Shown one piece after another: positions 17,825 to 28,005 of a DNA stretch of 51,869 nucleotides (its first letter is position 1; the number at the start of each line of letters is the position of its first letter). Position numbers and translations under genes: made by a program. The DNA is from Vibrio genomosp. F10 str. ZF-129 (lineage in GTDB: Bacteria > Pseudomonadota > Gammaproteobacteria > Enterobacterales > Vibrionaceae). Under the pieces are notes generated by a model. That model had not been told where the DNA came from. It worked only from the letters and a program-made list of their open reading frames with translations, and ran no database searches. Where the stretch lies: assembly GCF_000287055.2 (NCBI RefSeq), contig NZ_AJYQ02000024.1:1-51869 (forward strand), given 5' to 3'.

Positions 17825-20392
17825 TTAGCTCATCAGTCCATCAGCAGGACGGGTAAACAGCTCAACGAGATCCCTTTGGTTTTCAGGCTCATTAGGATTG
17901 AGTGGTTTTCTAAGGTGGAAACCTTGGCCTATGGTGCAACCTAGAGCTAAAAGCTGATCTTGCTGCTGCTGATTTTCAATGCCTTCTGCAATCACCTTGA
18001 GAGACAAGCTCTTTGCCATGGCAATGATTGCGCTAACAATAGCAACACTGTCTTCATCGCCCGGTATGTCATTAATAAATGATCGGTCGACCTTAATTTT
18101 GTCGATGGGTAATCCCTTCAGATAAGACAGTGATGAGTACCCGGTACCAAAGTCATCGAGAGAAACCTCAACGCCCAATGCTTTCAGTTGATTTAAATCG
18201 TGAGTCGCGAGGGCAAGATCACGCATTAAGAATCCTTCAGTGATTTCCACTTCAAGGTGATGGGCTGGAAACTGAGTGCTTTCCAAAATAGCCTGGAGGG
18301 TGTTTGAAAAGTGAGGCTGTTGTAGCTGATTCGCGGACACATTTACCGCAATCTTTGAAAATTGGTAGCCGTTATCCAGCCACTGCTTGCCTTGCTTACA
18401 CGCGGTTTCTATTACCCATGTTCCAAGCTCATTAATCAACCCTGTTTTTTCCGCAATAGGTATGAATTGATCTGGAGAAATAGTACCTAAGGCGGGATTG
18501 TGCCAACGCAATAGTGCTTCTAGGCCACTGATGCGACCCGTGGTTAAATCAAACTGAGGCTGATAAACCAAATGAAACTCATCATTCTTAATGGCTTGAT
18601 GAAGTGCAGAGTGGAAGCGAACATGAGATTTGGATTGATCGGTTAATTCAGGTGAATAAAAAGCGTACCCATTTCGTCCATTTTTCTTAGCAAGGTACAT
18701 CGCGGTATCCGCATTTTTTAGCAATGTATCTGTATCCGTTCCATCTTGAGGGTATCGAGAAACCCCAATACTGGTGGATAAGTGCAACGGTTGGCTGTCG
18801 TTAGGATAAAAAGGCGCGCTAAATAGCCCCAACGCACTGCTGATCATGCTAATTAAATAATCAGGGTCGTTAAGGTCATCAATCACGATCACAAACTCAT
18901 CCCCGCCAATTCTTGCGATATGATGGGATCGTAAGGTTGAAGCTTTGAGCCGATCTGCCAGTTCAATGAGTACTTGATCGCCCGTGTAGTGGCCTAGGCT
19001 GTCATTGATGTGCTTAAAATGATCTATGTCGAGAAACAGTGTTGCGAAAGGTTTATCGGTTTTGATGTGCTCTGCTAACAGTTGGATAAGGTGCGTTCTA
19101 TTAGGTAAATCGGTGAGCGGATCATAAAACGCCATTTTACGAAGCTTTTGTTCATGTGCTTTTCGGGTCGTAATGTCCTCAAAGACACATAAGTAATTGA
19201 GCGCTTGATTATTTTTATCCAGAACAGCGGTGATGGTCGACTTTTGAGGGTATATCGTTCCGTCTTTACGCATGTTCGAGAGCTCACCTTTCCATTGCCC
19301 TGTGTTTTCTAAGCTTTGCCACATTTGTTTATAGAAAGCCGCATCCTGTAATCCTGATTTCAATAATCTTGGATTTCTTCCTCGAACTTCATCGGGGTGG
19401 TAGCCAGTGATGTCTGAAAATGCTTTGTTGACTTCAATAAGGTTACCGAGGTGATCGGTGACCATCATACCTTCATACGAGTTATTAAATATTTTCGCGG
19501 TGACTTTCAGTTGATTCTCTACGGTCTTACGTCGAGTCACATTACGAGTCATACCCAGAACCCCAAGTAATTCCCCTTGGCGATCTTTAACCGGTGACTT
19601 TATGGTTTCTAACCAAATATTCTCGTTATTTTCATCGGTGCTCGAGCACTCTTCGACAATGTATTGACTATCATTGTCGACAACATGCTGATCAGCGCGG
19701 ACAAACTTATTGGCTATTTCCTCATCAAACAAAGCGTGATCTTTGGAGCCAATAATCGTTTCTGAAGTGTAACCCCAGGCGCGTTCAACCGCGCTATTAC
19801 AAACCACATACTCACCGCGGTTGTTCTTTATCCAGACATGATCATCTAAACCGTCAATAAACTCTTGTAACGATGGTAGTTGCTTTCCATGTTGATATTG
19901 CAAGCTGGCTAAATCAAAACTGATTTTACCCGATACCATTGAGAGCCAAGAGGTGAAGGCGTCTGATTGAGTGGCGCTATTAGTTTTGTGGCCACTCTCG
20001 GTTTTATTAGCACTTTCAGTTTCATTAGTACTTTCGGTTTCGGTTGTACTGCTGGTTAAAGCGGAGGTGATAAAGCCAAATAAGGTGCCGTTTGGATACC
20101 AAATTGGGGAGATCCAATAGGGTTGTTGACCACTGAAGTCTATTTGACTTTCTGTGTCTGGGTAATGGGCATTACTGTGCATTTCATCCAGTCGTCGAAG
20201 ATGAAAGTTTGGGCTCTCAGTTTGAGTCTTAAGTACGAAGCTTGGTGTGCCACTTTCATCAAAAAGCGGTCGCCATTCGCGTTCTGCCGAATATCGGTAT
20301 ATCTGGTGTTTACTTTGAAACTTATGACTTAGTTGCTCGATAAGAGCTTGCCACTGCTTTAAGTGTAATGGGGGTAAGGCAATGCGAAACAT
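17825..20392 (-). CDS. PAS-GGDEF-EAL cyclic di-GMP signalling protein
   Basis: 855 residues from the ATG at 20392, chosen because GAGAG precedes it; a TTG four codons upstream is less likely. Order: N-terminal domain of unknown type (about 1-115), a Thr/Glu/Ser/Asn repeat linker, two PAS domains (about 165-290 and 295-415), GGDEF (about 425-585) and EAL (about 600-845). The GGDEF signature is intact (RIGGDEF) but no RxxD inhibitory site is seen before it. The EAL motif EALLRW and DDFGTGYSS are intact, so phosphodiesterase activity is likely and cyclase activity possible. No membrane helices: a cytoplasmic sensor, perhaps binding heme, FAD or another PAS ligand. Confidence 0.92.
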   Translation of the reverse strand: MFRIALPPLHLKQWQALIEQLSHKFQSKHQIYRYSAEREWRPLFDESGTPSFVLKTQTESPNFHLRRLDEMHSNAHYPDTESQIDFSGQQPYWISPIWYPNGTLFGFITSALTSSTTETESTNETESANKTESGHKTNSATQSDAFTSWLSMVSGKISFDLASLQYQHGKQLPSLQEFIDGLDDHVWIKNNRGEYVVCNSAVERAWGYTSETIIGSKDHALFDEEIANKFVRADQHVVDNDSQYIVEECSSTDENNENIWLETIKSPVKDRQGELLGVLGMTRNVTRRKTVENQLKVTAKIFNNSYEGMMVTDHLGNLIEVNKAFSDITGYHPDEVRGRNPRLLKSGLQDAAFYKQMWQSLENTGQWKGELSNMRKDGTIYPQKSTITAVLDKNNQALNYLCVFEDITTRKAHEQKLRKMAFYDPLTDLPNRTHLIQLLAEHIKTDKPFATLFLDIDHFKHINDSLGHYTGDQVLIELADRLKASTLRSHHIARIGGDEFVIVIDDLNDPDYLISMISSALGLFSAPFYPNDSQPLHLSTSIGVSRYPQDGTDTDTLLKNADTAMYLAKKNGRNGYAFYSPELTDQSKSHVRFHSALHQAIKNDEFHLVYQPQFDLTTGRISGLEALLRWHNPALGTISPDQFIPIAEKTGLINELGTWVIETACKQGKQWLDNGYQFSKIAVNVSANQLQQPHFSNTLQAILESTQFPAHHLEVEITEGFLMRDLALATHDLNQLKALGVEVSLDDFGTGYSSLSYLKGLPIDKIKVDRSFINDIPGDEDSVAIVSAIIAMAKSLSLKVIAEGIENQQQQDQLLALGCTIGQGFHLRKPLNPNEPENQRDLVELFTRPADGLMS
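19970..20041 (-). repeat. Four 18-bp imperfect repeats inside the GGDEF/EAL gene
   Basis: Read on the minus strand, the units encode ETESTN, ETESAN, KTESGH and KTNSAT, a hydrophilic linker. The first two differ by three bases. Being in multiples of three, copy-number change would alter linker length without breaking the frame. Confidence 0.8.
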
Positions 20393-20640
20393 AATAACTC
20401 TCAAGTGTTTATCATTTTTTCTCGACTCAAATGGAATTTATTATTGTAGATATGAGCGAGAGTATTCGACCTATTGTACCACTATTGATGAATATATAAC
20501 CTGTGCTTATTTGATGTACGAACTTGGATTGGGTCAAGCTTAGGTGATTCTAGACGGTAAACTTATCGGGGAAAGGCACGCTGAGTATCAGATTTTGACC
20601 TATATTAAATGAAGATAAATGTCGTTTAAGGAGTGACTTC

Positions 20641-21465
20641 ATGAGTCAACACGCATTGATTTCTCGTATTAATGAACTTCCTCGCATTGAAAGTGTACTG
20701 CAAGAATTGCTCGACATGGTCAACCGAGAAACCATTGATTTCGGAGAGCTATCCCGAAAAATGTCGATGGATCAAGTCCTCAGTGCTCGAGTTCTAAGGA
20801 TGGCAAATTCAGCGCATTTTGGCGGTGTGAAGGGGGTGTCGACCATTAATGATGCCATCGTCCGCGTCGGTGCTGGTGCCATTCGAACGCTTATTTCCTC
20901 TTCTATTCTCTCGTCCACTTTTCCTAAGTTAGAAACGTTGAATCTGAAAGATTATTGGGCAAACACCTTTGAGGTGTCGATTATTGCTAGCACGATTGCA
21001 AAAACCGTCAAATTGGATGCCAATGAAACCTTTACCACCGGAGTTCTACACAATATTGGTGAGTTGATGATCCACTCTCTTGTCCCTGAACAAGCCATCG
21101 AAATAACCGCTAGGGTCGAGTCGGGGGAAAGTATCGTTAAAGTACAGCAAGAAGTACTGGGTACTGATTCCCAGCAATTAGGTGCAGAGCTCGCAAAAGC
21201 GTGGCAGTTTCCGTCAGAAATGATTGATGCCATCGCTAATGTCAATCAACCAGGAAAAGCCGTGGAGTCGAAGAAACTTGCGTGTGTCCTTTATCTTGCT
21301 CGCGATATCCACTTCAAATGGGATTCAATGCTAGGGGCGGATGAAAAACAAACGTATCTTACTCACCATCCTGTCGCGAAAGCCTTATCAATCGATTCCA
21401 GCATGATTGATAAGGTCGATGCCGTGCGTGGTCAAGGCAGTGAAATGGCGTACCAGATGTTTTAG
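20641..21465 (+). CDS. HDOD domain protein
   Basis: 274 residues, almost entirely an HDOD domain (about 10-205), a catalytically dead relative of HD phosphohydrolases: the position of the HD pair reads LHNIGEL. The ISRINELPRIESVLQELLDM and ANSAHFGG segments fit the family. HDOD proteins act as signalling scaffolds, often close to c-di-GMP genes, and a GGDEF/EAL gene is directly divergent here (about 250 bases apart). Strong RBS (AAGGAG). The partner is unknown. Confidence 0.88.
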   Translation: MSQHALISRINELPRIESVLQELLDMVNRETIDFGELSRKMSMDQVLSARVLRMANSAHFGGVKGVSTINDAIVRVGAGAIRTLISSSILSSTFPKLETLNLKDYWANTFEVSIIASTIAKTVKLDANETFTTGVLHNIGELMIHSLVPEQAIEITARVESGESIVKVQQEVLGTDSQQLGAELAKAWQFPSEMIDAIANVNQPGKAVESKKLACVLYLARDIHFKWDSMLGADEKQTYLTHHPVAKALSIDSSMIDKVDAVRGQGSEMAYQMF

Positions 21466-21514
21466 TGACAATCGAGTCTATGTCTAAAGGCACGGTTAGA
21501 GCATATCGGGTTGA

Positions 21515-22408
21515 TCAGACCTGGGGGGCCTTTTTCCATTTCACCTGTTGAATGACCAAACCTGTAATAATAAGGACAAGCCCGATCAGTGTTGCAGGGT
21601 GAATGTCTTCACCAATGATGGTGGCAAGCAGCATCAGAGAAATGAAAGGTGAAGCAAAAATAAGATTGCTGATTCGGGCGGTATTTTGCGTCAGCTTCAG
21701 TGCGCTTAGCCAAAGCACAAACGTAATGCCCATTTCAAACAGCCCGACATAGGTTACCGCTAGCCAACCTTGAGTCGTAATCGCATCCCAGTTTTCACCC
21801 TCATAAATACTTAAGCCCATTGCGAAAGGAATCGCGACGAGAAAACCAAGCAGCACGCCAATGACTGGATCGGCTTTATTTTTGGCGTTGAGAATCCAAT
21901 ACCCTGCCCAGAGAAGAGTAGAGAGCAAAGCTAATGAAACCCCAAGCGGGCTTTCAAAATTTAAGCCTAAGAGGTCGCCTTTGGTAGCGATAACAATGAC
22001 GCCCAGATAACTAAACCCACAAGCAATCCAATCTTTGGCACGAATTTTTTGGCCTAAGAATACGGCGGCCATTAAAGTCAGCGTAATGGCCCAACTGTAG
22101 TTGATCGCCTGGGCTTGTGAGGCAGGGAGAAGATCGTACGCTTTAAATAAGATCAGGTAGTAAGCGAGCGGATTAATGAGCCCAAGTAATAAGTAATACC
22201 ATGGGTTTGAGATAAACGTGGTTGAAAGTTGACCGAGCTTGCCTTGATAACTACAGATACCCACGAGCGCAATGGCTGAGACAACGCTGGCTACGGTTAA
22301 CATTTGGATCGGGGTAAACTCGGCCAAAGTTAGCTTAAAGGCCGTAGCGACCGTTGACCAGAGTAAAACAGCGGCTAGACCAAAACCCAGTGCGCGACGT
22401 TCGTTCAT
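21515..22408 (-). CDS. EamA-type DMT transporter
   Basis: 297 residues, ten hydrophobic helices, two EamA repeats (about 5-140 and 150-290). The first helix LAAVLLWSTVATAFKLTLAE has the typical W-S/G pattern; the LLPASQAQAINYSWAITLTL helix matches a common subfamily. Not closely related to the other DMT gene at 13934 judged by eye. Substrate unknown. It converges with the HDOD gene and is divergent from rmuC. Confidence 0.87.
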   Translation of the reverse strand: MNERRALGFGLAAVLLWSTVATAFKLTLAEFTPIQMLTVASVVSAIALVGICSYQGKLGQLSTTFISNPWYYLLLGLINPLAYYLILFKAYDLLPASQAQAINYSWAITLTLMAAVFLGQKIRAKDWIACGFSYLGVIVIATKGDLLGLNFESPLGVSLALLSTLLWAGYWILNAKNKADPVIGVLLGFLVAIPFAMGLSIYEGENWDAITTQGWLAVTYVGLFEMGITFVLWLSALKLTQNTARISNLIFASPFISLMLLATIIGEDIHPATLIGLVLIITGLVIQQVKWKKAPQV

Positions 22409-22573
22409 AGATTACTCAATGTGATGGTGAATGATTTATAGGGGCGTTCGATATAAATACTTTCAATGGTTTAGGTGCCTAGTCTAACGGGGGATTGGAA
22501 TAGCAACAAACTGGACATTTATCCAGTATGGAAATACCATAAACTTCATCGTTAGAAATGAGTTAATGCCTTT

Positions 22574-24088
22574 ATGCAATGGATTCTTGAACATCAAACA
22601 CTAGTCACCAGCTCGATAGCGAGCGCCGTTGTGGCGGGGCTGGCCGCGGGTTGGTGGGTTAAACAAAAGATGCAATTGACGGCTCAGCGCCTAGAGCAGC
22701 AGCTTGTCTCAAACGAGCAGCTTCATCTTGCCCAGAAAGAGCAATTGAACAGCGCGTTAAGACAGGCGCAAAAAGAGCTGGATGAGCTTGATGTTGCCAG
22801 AGACCAGTCGGCTCATGAACTCAAACAGTCGCATGGAAAACTGATGGCGGTATTGGAAAAGCTGCGCCATTTCGACGCAGTCAAACAAGAGCGTCAGCAA
22901 TTTTCCCAGCAGTTACTGGAAGTGCGTGAGGCTAAATCGCAGCTAGAAGCCCAGTTGCGAGAGCAAGAAGCTCGCCATGAACAGCAACATATTGCCAATG
23001 CAGAAAAGCTGCAAATCCTGGAGCAAGCAGAAGAGCGATTAAAGCAGCAGTTTGAGCATTTGGCCAATCAACTGTTTGAAGCTAAAACCGCTAAAGTTGA
23101 CGAGCAAAACAAACAAAGTCTCCAAGGGCTACTTTCTCCATTGAAAGAGCAGTTGGAAGGGTTTAAAAAACAGGTAAATGACAGCTTTAGCCAAGAAGCA
23201 AAAGAGCGCCACACCCTAGTACATGAACTAAAAAGCCTACAACGACTCAACGAACAAATGACTCGAGAAGCCGTTAACCTGACTCAAGCACTAAAAGGTG
23301 ATAACAAACAGCAAGGTAACTGGGGTGAAGTGGTCCTTGCGCGAGTGCTGGCGGAATCAGGTTTGCGTGAAGGGCATGAATATGAAACGCAAGTGAATTT
23401 GCAAAACGAAGCGGGCAAGCGTTTTCAGCCCGATGTGATTGTTCACTTACCCCATGAGAAACAGGTCGTGGTCGATTCAAAAATGGCCCTGGTGGCGTTT
23501 GAGCGTTATTTTAATGCGGACAACGACCAAGATAAAGCGCAAGCGTTAAGTAACCACTTACTTGCCCTTCGCGCGCATATAAAAGGGCTCAGTCAAAAAG
23601 ACTATCATCAGCTCAAAGGCATACAGAGCCTAGACTACGTATTGATGTTCATCCCCGTTGAGCCTGCGTTTCAAATCGCAATTCAAGCGGATCCTAATCT
23701 GGTGAAAGACGCGATGGAGCAGAATATTATCATCGTCAGTCCAACGACTTTGCTGGTGGCGCTACGCACCATTGATAACTTATGGCGCAACGATCGTCAG
23801 ACTCAAAACTCGCAATTGATCGCAGAAAGAGCCAGTAAGCTCTACGATAAGTTACGTCTATTTGTTGATGACATGGAAGGGTTAGGGGGCGCGTTAGACA
23901 AAGCCAATCAGAGCTATCAAGGAGCGATGAACAAACTCGCAACGGGTCGAGGTAACGTGATTAGGCAGGCAGAGAGCTTTAAGTCACTCGGTGTTGAGGT
24001 TAAAAAACCAATCTCTAGTAACTTGGTTGAAGTCGCACAAAATGATTCCTTAGTAGAAAGACATCCGCTAGAGGATAAAGTAAACTAA
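22574..24088 (+). CDS. rmuC: DNA recombination protein RmuC
   Basis: 504 residues. An N-terminal hydrophobic helix (about 10-28) anchors a long Gln/Glu/Lys-rich coiled coil (about 30-175), then the RmuC domain (about 195-460) with GDNKQQGNWGEVVLARVLAES, VIVHLPHEKQVVVDSKMAL and FIPVEPAFQIAI, a fold related to restriction endonucleases. RmuC limits inversions at short inverted repeats in E. coli and has more recently been linked to defence and replication-conflict responses. In E. coli it also lies directly before ubiE. RBS is weak. Confidence 0.95.
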   Translation: MQWILEHQTLVTSSIASAVVAGLAAGWWVKQKMQLTAQRLEQQLVSNEQLHLAQKEQLNSALRQAQKELDELDVARDQSAHELKQSHGKLMAVLEKLRHFDAVKQERQQFSQQLLEVREAKSQLEAQLREQEARHEQQHIANAEKLQILEQAEERLKQQFEHLANQLFEAKTAKVDEQNKQSLQGLLSPLKEQLEGFKKQVNDSFSQEAKERHTLVHELKSLQRLNEQMTREAVNLTQALKGDNKQQGNWGEVVLARVLAESGLREGHEYETQVNLQNEAGKRFQPDVIVHLPHEKQVVVDSKMALVAFERYFNADNDQDKAQALSNHLLALRAHIKGLSQKDYHQLKGIQSLDYVLMFIPVEPAFQIAIQADPNLVKDAMEQNIIIVSPTTLLVALRTIDNLWRNDRQTQNSQLIAERASKLYDKLRLFVDDMEGLGGALDKANQSYQGAMNKLATGRGNVIRQAESFKSLGVEVKKPISSNLVEVAQNDSLVERHPLEDKVN

Positions 24089-24134
24089 TCGGCCGCGGTG
24101 CTCGATTTAACAGCACTGTAGAAGAGGAATGACA

Positions 24135-24935
24135 ATGACGGACATCAGCGTGCAATCAAATACAGCTTTAGAATCAAATAACTCATCACAAGACACAGAA
24201 ACAACGCATTTTGGCTTTGAAACCGTGGCAAAAGAAGAAAAAGTGGCAAAAGTAGCTGAAGTTTTTCACTCTGTTGCTGCGAAGTACGACATTATGAACG
24301 ACCTAATGTCCGGTGGCGTTCATCGCTTGTGGAAACGCTTTACGATTGATTGCAGTGGTGTACGACCTGGTCAACGTATTCTTGATTTGGGTGGGGGTAC
24401 CGGCGATTTAACGGCAAAATTTTCGCGAATTGTGGGCGACAAGGGCCATGTCATCTTAGCAGACATCAATAACTCGATGCTCAATGTTGGTCGTGATAAG
24501 TTGCGCGATAGTGGCATCGTTGGCAATGTTCACTACGTGCAAGCCAACGCTGAAGAACTGCCTTTCCCGGATGATTATTTTGATTGCATTACCATCAGTT
24601 TTTGCCTTCGTAACGTGACGGACAAAGATAAAGCGCTGCGTTCCATGTTTCGAGTATTAAAACCGGGTGGTCGTTTGTTGGTGTTAGAGTTTTCTAAGCC
24701 CGTTCTTGAGCCATTATCTAAGGTTTATGATGCCTATTCATTTCATCTATTGCCGAAGATGGGTGAGCTTATTGCTAACGATGCAGACAGCTATCGTTAC
24801 CTTGCTGAATCGATACGAATGCACCCAGATCAAGAGACACTGCAAGGGATGATGGAAAGCGCAGGGTTTGAGAAAACCAATTACTACAATTTAACCGGTG
24901 GTATTGTTGCATTACACCGCGGCTATAAGTTTTAA
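24135..24935 (+). CDS. ubiE: Ubiquinone/menaquinone C-methyltransferase UbiE
   Basis: 266 residues from ATG 24135, which has GAGGA at a proper distance; the ATG at 24129 overlaps that ribosome site. UbiE carries out the C-methylation of demethylmenaquinol and of the ubiquinone intermediate using SAM. Motif I is [15 protein letters not shown], and the [16 protein letters not shown] signature and [17 protein letters not shown] are UbiE-specific. The first 35 residues are an extra low-complexity tail compared with E. coli (251). First gene of ubiE-ubiJ-ubiB. Confidence 0.96.
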   Translation: MTDISVQSNTALESNNSSQDTETTHFGFETVAKEEKVAKVAEVFHSVAAKYDIMNDLMSGGVHRLWKRFTIDCSGVRPGQRILDLGGGTGDLTAKFSRIVGDKGHVILADINNSMLNVGRDKLRDSGIVGNVHYVQANAEELPFPDDYFDCITISFCLRNVTDKDKALRSMFRVLKPGGRLLVLEFSKPVLEPLSKVYDAYSFHLLPKMGELIANDADSYRYLAESIRMHPDQETLQGMMESAGFEKTNYYNLTGGIVALHRGYKF

Positions 24936-24971
24936 CTCTGACGGTTAAAGCGGACATTTTAAAGGACACTT

Positions 24972-25577
24972 ATGCCATTTGATCCCTTAGTCACCGCGGT
25001 GGTGGAAACTTCTCTCAACCGATTGATTCAAGATGATCCTGAGCTTGAAAGGCGTTTACTGCGCTTAAAAGGTCAGGTCATTCAAGTGCATCTAAAAGAG
25101 CTGGGTAAAACATTAACCTTTATTTTTAGTCAGCAGATTGATGTGTTGGCGGATTATGAAGGCGAGCCAGATTGCTATTTATCGTTAAATCTTTCGGTAT
25201 TGCCTGAGCTACGAGAACAGACCAATATTACGGATCTTATTAAACAAGATAAGCTTAATTTACGCGGTGATGTGCAATTGGCTCAAAAATTTGCGCAGCT
25301 GATGAAAGATTGCAAGCCTGACATCGAAGAGTGGTTGTCGCGTATCACTGGTGATGTTGTGGCGCACAGTGTGGTGCAGGGCACCAAAAACCTCTCAAGT
25401 TTTATTCAGCAGAAAGCCACTCAGCAGCAATCTCATTTTGCTCAAGTTCTGACTGAAGAATGGCGCGTGGCTCCACCGCCATTAGAAGTGGCGTATTTTT
25501 GTGATCAAGTGGATGTGTTGGCCTCTGAGGCTGCACGGGTTGAACAGCAGCTGAACAAGTTGTTGGAGAAAGCATGA
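24972..25577 (+). CDS. ubiJ: Ubiquinone biosynthesis accessory factor UbiJ (SCP2 domain)
   Basis: 201 residues, matching E. coli UbiJ (YigP). The N-terminal SCP2 sterol-carrier-like domain (about 15-110) includes [18 protein letters not shown] and [14 protein letters not shown]; a helical C-terminus follows. UbiJ binds quinone intermediates in the cytosolic Ubi complex and partners with UbiK, which is also encoded in this window (43392). RBS AAAGGA. It overlaps ubiB by ATGA. Confidence 0.94.
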   Translation: MPFDPLVTAVVETSLNRLIQDDPELERRLLRLKGQVIQVHLKELGKTLTFIFSQQIDVLADYEGEPDCYLSLNLSVLPELREQTNITDLIKQDKLNLRGDVQLAQKFAQLMKDCKPDIEEWLSRITGDVVAHSVVQGTKNLSSFIQQKATQQQSHFAQVLTEEWRVAPPPLEVAYFCDQVDVLASEAARVEQQLNKLLEKA

Positions 25578-27208
25578 AGCCAGCAGAATTAAAGCGTTTA
25601 TACCGTATTATAAAAGTGCAATTAGAATATGGTCTTGATGAGTTATTGCCAGAGCATGACCTCACCAAAACGCCCTTACTGGCGAGAAAAGCACTGTTTT
25701 GGATTAAGAATCAACACCCAGATAAAGAGTTAGGTGAACGTTTAAGATTGGCGCTGCAAGAACTTGGCCCAGTATGGATAAAGTTTGGGCAAATGATGTC
25801 AACGCGACGCGATCTGTTTCCTCCGTTTATTGCGGATCAACTTGCGTTATTGCAAGACCAAGTTGCCCCCTTTGATGGTGCGCTGGCAAAGCAGCAAATG
25901 GAAGCGTCATTGGGTGGGCCTATCGAAAATTGGTTTACTGATTTTGATATTACTCCACTGGCGTCCGCTTCTATTGCTCAAGTGCATACAGCAAAGTTGA
26001 AAGAGTCAGGGCGAGAAATCGTTTTGAAAGTGATTCGCCCAGATATTCATGCCGTGATTGAAGCGGATATCAAGCTCATGTATCGCATGGCTCGGATTGT
26101 TGCCAAGGCGCTACCTGATGCCCGCCGTCTAAAGCCGGTTGAAGTGGTCCGCGAGTATGAAAAAACCATCATCGATGAGCTGGACTTACGTCGAGAAGCC
26201 GCGAATGCGATTCAACTGCGACGTAACTTCGAAGGCAGCGAGGAGCTCTATGTTCCTGAAGTGATTCCGGAGTTTAGTAGTGAAGGTCTCATGGTCTCTG
26301 AGCGAATTTATGGCATCCAGGTGTCTGATATCGAAACACTAAAAGCCAATGGTACCAACATGAAACTGTTGGCCGAACGTGGTGTGAGTGTCTTCTTTAC
26401 TCAGGTTTTCCGAGACAGCTTCTTCCATGCCGATATGCACCCAGGTAACGTCTTTGTCCAGCATGATCACCCTGAAAATCCACAATGGATAGGGTTAGAT
26501 TGCGGTATCGTGGGGACACTTAATAGTGAAGACAAGCGATATCTTGCCGAAAATTTACTGGCATTTTTCCATCGAGACTATCGACGTGTGGCAGAATTGC
26601 ATGTGGATTCAGGTTGGGTTCCACGTGAAACCAATATAGATGAATTTGAATTTGCGATTCGCATTGTATGTGAGCCTATTTTCGCCAAGCCGCTTGGTGA
26701 GATCTCTTTTGGTCACGTACTGTTAAACTTATTCAATACCGCACGTCGCTTCGATATGGAAGTGCAGCCTCAACTGGTCTTGTTGCAAAAGACTTTGCTT
26801 TATATTGAAGGGCTTGGGCGACAGCTTTATCCTCAATTGGATTTATGGGAAACAGCAAAACCGTTTCTTGAAAAGTGGATGATGCAGCAAGTTGGCCCAC
26901 AGGCCGTAATTAATGCAGTCAAAGACCGTGCACCATTCTGGGCTGAGAAATTACCAGAATTACCAGAACTGCTTTACGACAGCTTAAAGCAGGGCAAGAA
27001 CATAAATCAAAAAATGGAAACCTTCTATCAAGGCTATCGTCAGAGTAAACGACAGCAAGCAACAGGGCGGTTTTTATTTGGTATTGGTGCGACATTAATT
27101 GTATGCTCATCAATACTATTAAGCAGTGCGTACGAACAACTCTCTTTAGCGAGTGGCCTTGGTGGTTTCACATTTTGGTTGCTAAGTTGGCGAGCTTACC
27201 GGCAGTAG
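25574..27208 (+). CDS. ubiB: Ubiquinone biosynthesis protein UbiB (ABC1/ADCK-type atypical kinase)
   Basis: 544 residues (E. coli 546). Features in order: the KxGQ motif [17 protein letters not shown], an Ala-rich nucleotide loop [11 protein letters not shown], the invariant kinase lysine [17 protein letters not shown] with catalytic Asp, and IGLDCGIVG as the metal-binding DFG-like motif. Two C-terminal membrane helices (about 495-540) anchor it to the inner membrane. It is an ATPase needed for ubiquinone assembly, probably extracting lipid precursors. It follows ubiJ by ATGA overlap and precedes tatA by 48 bases, the E. coli order. Confidence 0.97.
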   Translation: MKPAELKRLYRIIKVQLEYGLDELLPEHDLTKTPLLARKALFWIKNQHPDKELGERLRLALQELGPVWIKFGQMMSTRRDLFPPFIADQLALLQDQVAPFDGALAKQQMEASLGGPIENWFTDFDITPLASASIAQVHTAKLKESGREIVLKVIRPDIHAVIEADIKLMYRMARIVAKALPDARRLKPVEVVREYEKTIIDELDLRREAANAIQLRRNFEGSEELYVPEVIPEFSSEGLMVSERIYGIQVSDIETLKANGTNMKLLAERGVSVFFTQVFRDSFFHADMHPGNVFVQHDHPENPQWIGLDCGIVGTLNSEDKRYLAENLLAFFHRDYRRVAELHVDSGWVPRETNIDEFEFAIRIVCEPIFAKPLGEISFGHVLLNLFNTARRFDMEVQPQLVLLQKTLLYIEGLGRQLYPQLDLWETAKPFLEKWMMQQVGPQAVINAVKDRAPFWAEKLPELPELLYDSLKQGKNINQKMETFYQGYRQSKRQQATGRFLFGIGATLIVCSSILLSSAYEQLSLASGLGGFTFWLLSWRAYRQ

Positions 27209-27256
27209 GCGGTAGACTCATAATAATTTTGTAGATAATGACCCGAGGTAAATAGA

Positions 27257-27511
27257 ATGGGTGGAATTAGTATTTGGCAGCTTCTTATTATTGCTGTGAT
27301 TGTTGTATTGCTATTTGGAACGAAGAAACTGCGTGGTATTGGTGGTGATTTAGGTGGCGCTGTGAAGGGCTTCAAAAAAGCCATGAGCGAAGATGAATCA
27401 GCAAAGAAAGACGCAGATTTTGAACAAAAAAACATTGAGCAGAACAAAGCAGAATCGGTCAATGCTGACGCTCAAGCTTCGGAAACGAAGAAAGACAAAG
27501 AGCAGGTTTAA
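27257..27511 (+). CDS. tatA: Sec-independent protein translocase subunit TatA
   Basis: 84 residues. Short N-terminal membrane helix (about 4-21) following GGISIWQ, the FGTKKLRG hinge, then the amphipathic helix [15 protein letters not shown] and a charged, Glu/Lys-rich tail. TatA oligomerises to form the passage for folded proteins with twin-arginine signals. RBS GAGG eight bases before ATG. tatB follows after 3 bases. Confidence 0.97.
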   Translation: MGGISIWQLLIIAVIVVLLFGTKKLRGIGGDLGGAVKGFKKAMSEDESAKKDADFEQKNIEQNKAESVNADAQASETKKDKEQV

Positions 27512-27514
27512 TCA

Positions 27515-27925
27515 GTGTTTGATATCGGTTTTTGGGAACTGGTATTAATATCGGTCGTTGGTCTTGTCGTGCTTGGCCCTGAGCGTTTACCTCATGCTAT
27601 TCGCAGTGTTACCAAGTTTATAGGTGCAGCGAAAAGCATGGCAAATAATGTGAAAGATGAGCTGAATCACGAGTTGAAAATTCAAGAGTTACAAGACAAC
27701 TTGCGAAAGGCTGAAAAGATGGGGATGGAAGATCTGTCTCCAGAGCTCAAATCTTCTGTGGAAGAATTGAAGCAAGCCGCGCAAGATGTTCAACGACCAT
27801 ACGCCAACCATGCTGAACCAGAGAATCCTGATTTAGCGAACGCTGACACCGCAACGAAAGAGCCTATTTCGGCGGAATCGGTGACGGGTGTACAAGATAC
27901 CACGGCAGATAAAAAAGCCGAATAG
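27515..27925 (+). CDS. tatB: Sec-independent protein translocase subunit TatB
   Basis: 136 residues with a GTG start at 27515. The N-terminus [26 protein letters not shown] is diagnostic; E8 and the G-P hinge are conserved. A long amphipathic helix follows ([20 protein letters not shown]), then a disordered acidic tail. TatB forms the signal-peptide receptor with TatC. Shorter than the E. coli protein (171), the difference lying in the variable tail. Confidence 0.96.
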   Translation: MFDIGFWELVLISVVGLVVLGPERLPHAIRSVTKFIGAAKSMANNVKDELNHELKIQELQDNLRKAEKMGMEDLSPELKSSVEELKQAAQDVQRPYANHAEPENPDLANADTATKEPISAESVTGVQDTTADKKAE

Positions 27926-28005
27926 TTTCGCATTTGAGGAGCCGCTGATAGGTGGCTCTTTTTCGATCTTTTAATAACTCCACTGTTTTAGCATAGAGGT
28001 TCGAC

